Shown in pieces: positions 58,871 to 64,000 of a DNA stretch of 64,000 nucleotides (positions within the stretch are counted from its first letter, which is position 1; each line of letters begins with the position of its first letter). The position numbers and the translations under genes were made by a program. The notes beneath the pieces are model-generated. The model did no database searches. It saw nothing but the letters and a program-made list of their open reading frames with translations, and was not told the origin of the DNA. This DNA comes from Azospirillum sp. TSO22-1 (GTDB lineage Bacteria > Pseudomonadota > Alphaproteobacteria > Azospirillales > Azospirillaceae). Where the stretch lies: NCBI RefSeq assembly GCF_003116015.1, contig NZ_LGQZ01000018.1, positions 62,001 to 126,000 of the forward strand. The letters run 5' to 3'.

Positions 58871-59508
58871 CCGAAGAGACGCATGAGGGCGAAGGCGAGC
58901 CCGGTGGAGAAGACGTCAACGCCCGCCACGCCGAGAAGATGGCCAAGAAGAAGGCGGCGCGCGACCGCATGCTGGCCGGCAAGACCATCGAGAAGGGCCT
59001 GCTGATCGTCCACACCGGCAAGGGCAAGGGCAAGTCCACCGCCGCCTTCGGCATGGTGCTGCGCGCGGTCGGGCACGGCATGCGGGCCGGCGTGGTGCAG
59101 TTCGTCAAGGGCAAGTGGGCGACCGGCGAGCGCACGGTGCTGGAGCGCTTCCCCGACCAGGTGGAGTTCCACGCGCTGGGCGAGGGCTTCACCTGGGAGA
59201 CGCAGGACCGCGAGCGCGACATCGCCTCCGCCCGCGCCGCCTGGGACGCCGCCAAGCGCCTGATCGAGGATCCGGAGATCCGCATGGTGCTGCTGGACGA
59301 GCTGAACATCGTGCTGCGCTACGGCTATCTCCCCCTGGAGGAGGTGGTGGAGTACCTGCGCAACAAGCCCGCCGACACCCACGTCATCGTCACCGGCCGC
59401 AACGCCGCCGACGAGCTGATCGAGGTGGCGGACCTCGTCACCGAGATGACCATGGTGAAGCACCCGTTCCGCGACGGCGTGAAGGCGCAGGCGGGCATCG
59501 AGTTCTGA
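58867..59508 (+). CDS. cobO: Cob(I)yrinic acid a,c-diamide adenosyltransferase
   Basis: The 213-aa ATP-dependent adenosyltransferase attaches the 5'-deoxyadenosyl ligand to the corrinoid cobalt. The P-loop HTGKGKGKSTAAFG lies near residue 49, VQFVKGKWATGE near 79, and LDELNIVLRYGYL near 143. The acidic/basic N-terminus (about 35 residues) precedes the core as in other CobO/BtuR proteins. The ATG overlaps the cobN TGA. Confidence 0.97.
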   Translation: MTEETHEGEGEPGGEDVNARHAEKMAKKKAARDRMLAGKTIEKGLLIVHTGKGKGKSTAAFGMVLRAVGHGMRAGVVQFVKGKWATGERTVLERFPDQVEFHALGEGFTWETQDRERDIASARAAWDAAKRLIEDPEIRMVLLDELNIVLRYGYLPLEEVVEYLRNKPADTHVIVTGRNAADELIEVADLVTEMTMVKHPFRDGVKAQAGIEF

Positions 59509-59515
59509 TAGACTG

Positions 59516-59643
59516 CCCTCTCCCGCCCCGGGAGAGGGTGGCGCCGAAGGCGCCGGGTGAGGGTAAAATCAAGGATCCTTGGCTTTACCCTCACCCTCCC
59601 ACGCTTCGCGTGGATCCCTCCCTCTCCCGGGGCGGGAGAGGGA
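59516..59643. repeat. Long palindromic element (CCCTCTCCCG family)
   Basis: CCCTCTCCCGCCCCGGGAGAGGG is itself a hairpin at the left; the right end has CCCTCTCCCGGGGCGGGAGA and the arms pair over about 128 bp, including GGGTGAGGGTAAA/TTTACCCTCACCC. It lies between cobO and the DUF3095 gene and could end cobO transcription. Confidence 0.75.
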
Positions 59644-59653
59644 GAATCACGTC

Positions 59654-60811
59654 ATGCACCTGCCGACCATCCGCGACTTCGCCCGCGAGGCCACCGTGCC
59701 CGGCTGCTACACGGCGCTCGGGCCGGACTGGTCGCTGGCCGTCGCCGACGTGATCGGCAGCACGCGCCTCGCCTCCGAGGGGCGGCACCGCGAGGTGAAC
59801 TTCGTGGCCGGCGCGGTGATCGCCGTGCTGACCGAGGTGCTGCGCCAGCCCGGCGTCGAGCCCGCCTGCCAGTTCGGTGGCGACGGCGCGCTGGCCGCGG
59901 TGCCGCCCGGCTTCCGCTCGGCGGCGGCGGACGCGCTGGCGGCGCTGGCCGACTGGTCGGGCACCGAGATGGACGTGCCGCTGCGCGTCGGCATCGTGTC
60001 CGTCCGCGAGCTGCTGGACGCCGGCCTCGACGTGATGGTGGCGGTGCAGGACTTCGGCGCCGGCAACGCCTTCGGCCATTTTCTGGGCTCCGGCGTCGCC
60101 GCCGCCGAATCCTGGGTGAAGGCCGAGCCGAAGCGGCAGATCGCCCCGCGCCCCGGCCCGCTGCCCGGCCTGGAGGGCCTGTCCTGCCGCTGGCGCCCGG
60201 TGCCGGCGCGGCGCGGCACCATCCTCTGCGTCATCGCCGACCCGGTCGCCCCCGGCGTCCGGGGGTTGGAGATCATTGCCCGCCTGCAGGCCGACATCGA
60301 GCGCGTCGTCCCCACCGCGGCGGCCGCCCCGCTCGGCACCGGCGAGACGCTGCACCCCAAGCTGCCCTCCGCCGACTCCCTGAAGCTGGAGCTGCGCACC
60401 GAGCCGCCGCGCCGCCGCCTGTCGCGCGCCATCCGCGCCGTCGCCGGCACCGGACTGCTGTGGCTGGCCGACCGGACCGGGCTGCGCGTCGGCGCGCTCG
60501 ACGTGCCGCGCTACCGCGCCGCGCTGGCGGAGCGCTCCGACTACCGCAAGGAAGCCAACGGCCCGCGCTACGTCCTCGACGTGACGGAAGAGGAGGCGCG
60601 GGCGCTGGAGGCGCTGCTGGAGCGCTACGCCCAGGCCGGCGAGATCGTCTACGGCACCGCGCGCGCCGCCTCGACGACGATCACCTGCGTCGTCGGCGAC
60701 TTCGCCGCCGACCGCCACGTGCATTTCGTCGATGGGGCCGAACTGGGGTTCTGGCGCGCTTCGGTTCAGCTCAAGGCGATGCGCGCCCACACCGCGGAAC
60801 CCGCGGCCTAA
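59654..60811 (+). CDS. DUF3095 family protein
   Basis: The 385-aa protein is one I associate with DUF3095; the N-terminal ADVIGSTRLASEGRHREVNFVAGA and QFGGDGALAAVPP resemble nucleotide cyclase-like folds. I do not see the full metal/catalytic set of adenylate cyclases. The C-terminal half is a second alpha/beta domain with GETLHPKLPSADSLKLELRT. The function is unknown. The start at MHLPTIR follows GGAGAATCACGTC, and it is not overlapped with cobO. Confidence 0.75.
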   Translation: MHLPTIRDFAREATVPGCYTALGPDWSLAVADVIGSTRLASEGRHREVNFVAGAVIAVLTEVLRQPGVEPACQFGGDGALAAVPPGFRSAAADALAALADWSGTEMDVPLRVGIVSVRELLDAGLDVMVAVQDFGAGNAFGHFLGSGVAAAESWVKAEPKRQIAPRPGPLPGLEGLSCRWRPVPARRGTILCVIADPVAPGVRGLEIIARLQADIERVVPTAAAAPLGTGETLHPKLPSADSLKLELRTEPPRRRLSRAIRAVAGTGLLWLADRTGLRVGALDVPRYRAALAERSDYRKEANGPRYVLDVTEEEARALEALLERYAQAGEIVYGTARAASTTITCVVGDFAADRHVHFVDGAELGFWRASVQLKAMRAHTAEPAA

Positions 60812-61200
60812 CGGCCCTGCAGGCAGCGCCCGTAGGCCTTCGGGTCGTTCTTGTAGAGGCGGGTGCAGCCCTCGACCAGCGAGTCCTCGCTCTTGCGGCT
60901 GCCGCTGACGCACTGGGCGTACTTGTTGGTGCCGGGATTGAAGCGCTGCTTGCAGCCCTCGGCCAGCGCCGCCATGGAGCGCCCGCTCATCCGCCGCGGC
61001 TCGTCGTAATCGTAGGAAGTGCGCGGCCGGCCGTAGCCGCCCCAGCCGTAGGGAGACCCATAGGGCGACGCATAGCCCGGCGCGTACCCGTACCCGGACG
61101 GCGCGGCCCCGTAGGACTGGTAGGAACCGCCCTCGGTCACGCACCCGGCGAGCAGAAGCGCAAAGCCCGCCGCCACGATCAGAGTCCGCCCCGTCCTCAT
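60808..61200 (-). CDS. Putative lipoprotein with Tyr/Gly/Pro-rich segment
   Basis: The 130-aa protein has a signal peptide with lipobox LLAGC (Cys22), then a Tyr/Gly/Ser/Pro-rich stretch (YGYAPGYASPYGSPYGWGGY) and a small C-terminal domain with four Cys (EGCKQRF, AQCVSG, EGCTRLY, GRCLQGR). The evenly spaced Cys suggest two disulfides in the envelope. Its stop overlaps the convergent DUF3095 stop. Function is unknown. Confidence 0.75.
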   Translation of the reverse strand: MRTGRTLIVAAGFALLLAGCVTEGGSYQSYGAAPSGYGYAPGYASPYGSPYGWGGYGRPRTSYDYDEPRRMSGRSMAALAEGCKQRFNPGTNKYAQCVSGSRKSEDSLVEGCTRLYKNDPKAYGRCLQGR

Positions 61201-61284
61201 CGCCGCCTCCGTTCGCCCGTCATGCTGGTAAGCACGTTCCATAAACGCGCGCCGATCCGGCTTTCATCCGAGGGTACCGCAAAA

Positions 61285-62589
61285 TCACGAAAAGGCGCGA
61301 TCCACTACGTGCAGGAAGGAGCCGCACACCGTCCCGCACCGGCTGCCCAGCGCGCCGAGATCGGCCCCGCGCGCGTCGGACACGCTGAACAGCGGCTCGC
61401 CAGCTCCGGCCGAGGTGATACTGGCGTAATGAAACTCGTGCCCACGCAGCTCGGTGCCCGCCGGCCCGAGCGCCGAGTCCGCCAGCGTCACCGCGCGCCG
61501 ATATCCCAGGTGCAGCGTGCGCCGGGCGAACGAGGTCGCCACCGGCAGCAGCCCGGCCATCGCATGCGTGCCCCCGTCCGCGTCCTCCAGCGCCTCGCCG
61601 AGCACCATGTAGCCGCCGCATTCCCCGTACACCGCCGCCCCGCGCGCCGCCGCGGCGCGCAGCCCGTCGAGGAAACTGCGGTTGCCGGCCAGCCGGCCGG
61701 CATGCAGTTCCGGATAGCCGCCGGGCAGGTAGACGGCGTCCGCCGCCGCGTCCGGCGCCTCGTCGGCGAGCGGCGAGAAGGGCAGCAGCTCCGCCCCCTG
61801 CGCCCGCCAGTCCTCCAGCAGGTGCGGGTAGGCGAAGGCGAAGGCCGCGTCCGCCGCCACCGCGGTCCGCTGCCCGAGCGGCGGCAGCGCGAAGCCCGCG
61901 CCCGGCGCCGCGAAGCGCGCCGGCCGCGCCAGCACGCGCAGGGCCTCCAGGTCCACCGCCGCGCCCAGCCGCGCGGCGGCGCCGTCGAGGAAGGCGTCGA
62001 GGTCGGCGTGCTCCTCCGCCTGGACGAGGCCGAGGTGCCGGCTCGGCAGGTCGAGCGCCGCGTCGCGCCGCACCGCCCCCAGCACCGGCACGCCCGAGGG
62101 CGCCAGCGCCGCGCGGATCATCGCCTCGTGCGAGTCGCTGCCCACCCGGTTGAGGATGACGCCGGCCACGTCCACGTCGCTCCGAAAACGGCTGAAGCCG
62201 TGCAGCACCGCCGCCGCCGACTGCCCCTGCCGCGCCACGTCCATCACCAGCACCACCGGCCAGCCGGCCAGCGCCGCGAGGTCGGCGGTCGAGCCGGTGC
62301 CGTCCGCCGCCCCGTCGAACAGGCCCATCACGCCCTCGACGACCAGCAGCTCCGCGTCGCCTTCGGCCAGCCGCGCCAGCGTCTCCGGCCGCATCGCCCA
62401 CGGGTCGAGGTTGCGGCACGGCCGGCCGCTCGCCGCGGCATGGAAGCGCGGGTCGATGTAGTCCGGGCCGACCTTGCGGGACGCCACGTCCACCCCGGCC
62501 CGGCGCAGCGCGCGCAGCAGGCCCAGCGTCACCACCGTCTTGCCGCTGCCGGAGTGCGGCGCAGCGATGACGATGCCGGCTGCTACCAC
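61285..62589 (-). CDS. cobB: Cobyrinic/hydrogenobyrinic acid a,c-diamide synthase CobB
   Basis: The 434-aa glutamine-dependent amidase converts (hydrogeno)byrinic acid to its a,c-diamide. An N-terminal P-loop APHSGSGKTVVTLG lies near residue 8 and the DYIDPRFHAAASGR block near 38. The GATase domain nucleophile Cys is in YGECGGYMVLGE near 328 and the His in HEFHYASI near 385. The GTG start overlaps the cobA stop by seven bases, so cobA and cobB are one leftward unit. It is unrelated to the sirtuin at 28.2 kb. Confidence 0.96.
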   Translation of the reverse strand: MVAAGIVIAAPHSGSGKTVVTLGLLRALRRAGVDVASRKVGPDYIDPRFHAAASGRPCRNLDPWAMRPETLARLAEGDAELLVVEGVMGLFDGAADGTGSTADLAALAGWPVVLVMDVARQGQSAAAVLHGFSRFRSDVDVAGVILNRVGSDSHEAMIRAALAPSGVPVLGAVRRDAALDLPSRHLGLVQAEEHADLDAFLDGAAARLGAAVDLEALRVLARPARFAAPGAGFALPPLGQRTAVAADAAFAFAYPHLLEDWRAQGAELLPFSPLADEAPDAAADAVYLPGGYPELHAGRLAGNRSFLDGLRAAAARGAAVYGECGGYMVLGEALEDADGGTHAMAGLLPVATSFARRTLHLGYRRAVTLADSALGPAGTELRGHEFHYASITSAGAGEPLFSVSDARGADLGALGSRCGTVCGSFLHVVDRAFS

Positions 62590-63383
62590 GGCAGCTGCGC
62601 CTTGCCCTGCCCCAGCACCGCGTGCAGGTCGACCACCGGGCCGATGACGATCATCGCCGGCGGCTCGATGCCGCTGGCCGCCACGTCGGCGGCGGCACGG
62701 GCCAGCGTGGTGGTCAGCACGCGCTGCTCCGGCAGCGTGGCGTTGGCGACCACGGCGACCGATTCGTCCGGATTGCGCCCGCCGTCGATCAGGCGCGCCG
62801 CGATGGTGCCGATGTGCTTGAGTGCCATGTACAGCACCAGCACGTGCGTGCCGCGGGCCAGCGCCGCCCAGTCGAAGGCGTCCGGCACGTCGCCGGTGGC
62901 GGAGTGCCCGGTGGCGAAGGTCACCGCCTGCCCGCTCTCGCGGTTGGTGATCGGGATGCCGGCGTAGGCTAGCCCGCCGATGCCCGCCGAGATGCCGGGG
63001 ACGACGCGGAACGGCACGCCGGCCTCGGCCAGCTCCAGCGCTTCCTCGCCGCCGCGGCCGAAGACGAAGGGATCGCCGCCCTTCAGCCGCAGCACCCGGT
63101 GCCCGGCCCTCGCCAGCTCGACCAGCTGGCGGGAGATGTCCGGCTGCTTGGGCGACGGCTTGCCGCCGCGCTTGCCGGCGAAGATCCGCTCGGCGCCCGG
63201 CCGCGCCATCTCCAGGATGCCGGGGCCGACCAGCGCGTCGTAGACCACCACGTCGGCCTGCCGCAGCGCGTTCAGCGCGTGCAGCGTCAGCAGGCCCGGG
63301 TCGCCCGGCCCGGCGCCGACCAGCCACACCGTGCCCGGCTCGAAGACCGGCAGGTTCAGCTCCGGCATCGCAGCAACGCTCAT
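62583..63383 (-). CDS. cobA: Uroporphyrinogen-III C-methyltransferase
   Basis: The 266-aa SAM-dependent enzyme methylates uroporphyrinogen III at C2 and C7 to precorrin-2, the entry to cobalamin and siroheme synthesis. Motifs: [13 protein letters not shown] near residue 21, [15 protein letters not shown] near 99, and [11 protein letters not shown] near 127. There is no CysG dehydrogenase/ferrochelatase domain. It diverges from cbiD across only 42 bp, so both promoters must lie inside coding DNA or be very compact. Confidence 0.96.
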   Translation of the reverse strand: MSVAAMPELNLPVFEPGTVWLVGAGPGDPGLLTLHALNALRQADVVVYDALVGPGILEMARPGAERIFAGKRGGKPSPKQPDISRQLVELARAGHRVLRLKGGDPFVFGRGGEEALELAEAGVPFRVVPGISAGIGGLAYAGIPITNRESGQAVTFATGHSATGDVPDAFDWAALARGTHVLVLYMALKHIGTIAARLIDGGRNPDESVAVVANATLPEQRVLTTTLARAAADVAASGIEPPAMIVIGPVVDLHAVLGQGKAQLPW

Positions 63384-63425
63384 TCACCCCTCCCAAACGC
63401 TCCGTGCGGAGCCTATAACCCGATC

Positions 63426-64000
63426 ATGACCAAACCGGCCAGCGCCAAACCAGAAGGACCGTTGCGCCGCGGCTGGACGACCGGCGCCTGCGCCACCGCC
63501 GCCGTCAAGGCGGCGTACACCGCGCTGCTCACCGGCGCCTTCCCCGACCCGGTGGAGATCGTCCTGCCGCGCGGCGAACGGCCGAGCTTCCCGCTCGCCC
63601 GCGCCACGCGCACCAACGATGCCGCCACCGCGGGAATCGTCAAGGACGCCGGCGACGACCCGGACGTGACGCACGGCGCGCTGGTCCTCTCCACCGTGTA
63701 CCACGGAGTACCGGGCTCCGGTGTGATCTTCCGGGCGGGGCCGGGGGTGGGCACCGTCACCAAGCCCGGCCTGCCCATCCCGCCCGGCGAGCCGGCCATC
63801 AACCCGGTGCCGCGCGCGATGATGCGCGCCGTCGTCGAAGAGGTGGCGGCGGCCTTCGGCGGCAGCGGCGACGTGGTGGTCGAGGTCTCCGTGGAAAACG
63901 GCGAGGCGCTGGCCCGCAAGACCTGGAACCCGCGGCTCGGCATCGTCGGCGGCCTGTCGATCCTCGGCACCACGGGGGTGGTGGTGCCGTTCTCGTGCTC
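63426..64000 (+). CDS. cbiD: Cobalt-precorrin-5B C1-methyltransferase CbiD, 3' partial
   Basis: The frame is open to the window end (191 codons). [23 protein letters not shown] near residue 13 (read as [16 protein letters not shown]) and [12 protein letters not shown] near 76 with [20 protein letters not shown] near 112 are typical of CbiD. It methylates C1 with loss of the C20 fragment. CbiD belongs to the cobalt-early (anaerobic) route, whereas cobN in this window belongs to the cobalt-late route, so the organism probably uses a mixed enzyme set. ATG is preceded by a short spacer from cobA. Confidence 0.95.
   Translation, partial: MTKPASAKPEGPLRRGWTTGACATAAVKAAYTALLTGAFPDPVEIVLPRGERPSFPLARATRTNDAATAGIVKDAGDDPDVTHGALVLSTVYHGVPGSGVIFRAGPGVGTVTKPGLPIPPGEPAINPVPRAMMRAVVEEVAAAFGGSGDVVVEVSVENGEALARKTWNPRLGIVGGLSILGTTGVVVPFSC

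Overview
The window is about 70% G+C, with strongly G/C-biased third codon positions, tightly packed operons and many stop/start overlaps of the NTGA type. The gene content (a Usg-family gene next to a CIRCE-controlled groESL, tsaE-amgK-murU-addB-addA-trxA, trpB-trpA-accD-folC, and cobN/cobO/cobA/cobB) points to an alphaproteobacterium, most likely Rhodospirillales close to Azospirillum. That assignment is inference from gene order and composition; no 16S or marker search could be run.

Layout. 1-7.5 kb: a phospholipase D/VTT membrane protein (5' end missing), an endonuclease/exonuclease/phosphatase protein, heme A synthase ctaA, and a large (1168 aa) multi-domain flavin/iron-sulfur oxidoreductase. 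7.5-9.1 kb: an AT-rich orphan gene, a phage-type lysozyme, a 48-aa membrane peptide and usg. 9.3-11.5 kb: CIRCE-groES-groEL-terminator. 11.8-15.3 kb: ferredoxin-NADP reductase, two paralogous unknown genes flanking a small lipoprotein, and an Ala/Glu-rich coiled-coil-like protein. 15.4-24.6 kb: tsaE, amgK, murU, addB, addA (each overlapping the next by 4 nt), then trxA with its own promoter and terminator. 24.6-31.2 kb: regulators (LysR, Crp/Fnr, DUF1127), fructosamine kinase, low-molecular-weight tyrosine phosphatase, sirtuin, uracil-DNA glycosylase, methyltransferase, metallopeptidase and pterin dehydratase. 31.2-37.8 kb: leftward amino-acid-binding protein, trpB, trpA, [two inserted lower-GC genes, one with a HEPN RNase-like motif], accD, folC. 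38-47.5 kb: signalling block with a TorS-like hybrid kinase, CinA-type amidase, a multi-PAS kinase with a degenerate ATPase domain, and a Cpx-like cluster (Spy/CpxP-like protein, OmpR-type regulator, kinase) whose divergent promoter region holds two GTAAC-N5-GTAAC repeats. 47.7-54 kb: DUF4143-type ATPase, conserved unknown, yggT/DUF167/folD/corA operon, tRNA-Ala(CGC), EamA transporter. 54-64 kb: cobalamin genes cobW, cobN, cobO, cobB, cobA, cbiD (3' end missing), with a DUF3095 gene and a lipoprotein gene in between.

Repeats. At least four copies of a palindromic G+C-rich intergenic element (CCCCACCC...CTCCCCCGC...GCGGGGGAGGG) occur, and one copy lies in frame inside cobN. Other hairpin-rich elements lie at 11.5, 44.6, 47.6 and 59.5 kb.

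Most worth a second look: the HEPN-like gene pair wedged between trpA and accD and overlapping the accD start; the in-frame repeat inside cobN; the Cpx-like boxes; the unknown paralog-lipoprotein-paralog cluster; the large oxidoreductase; and two signalling proteins with degenerate domains. I saw no CRISPR array, insertion sequence, prophage or rRNA gene.
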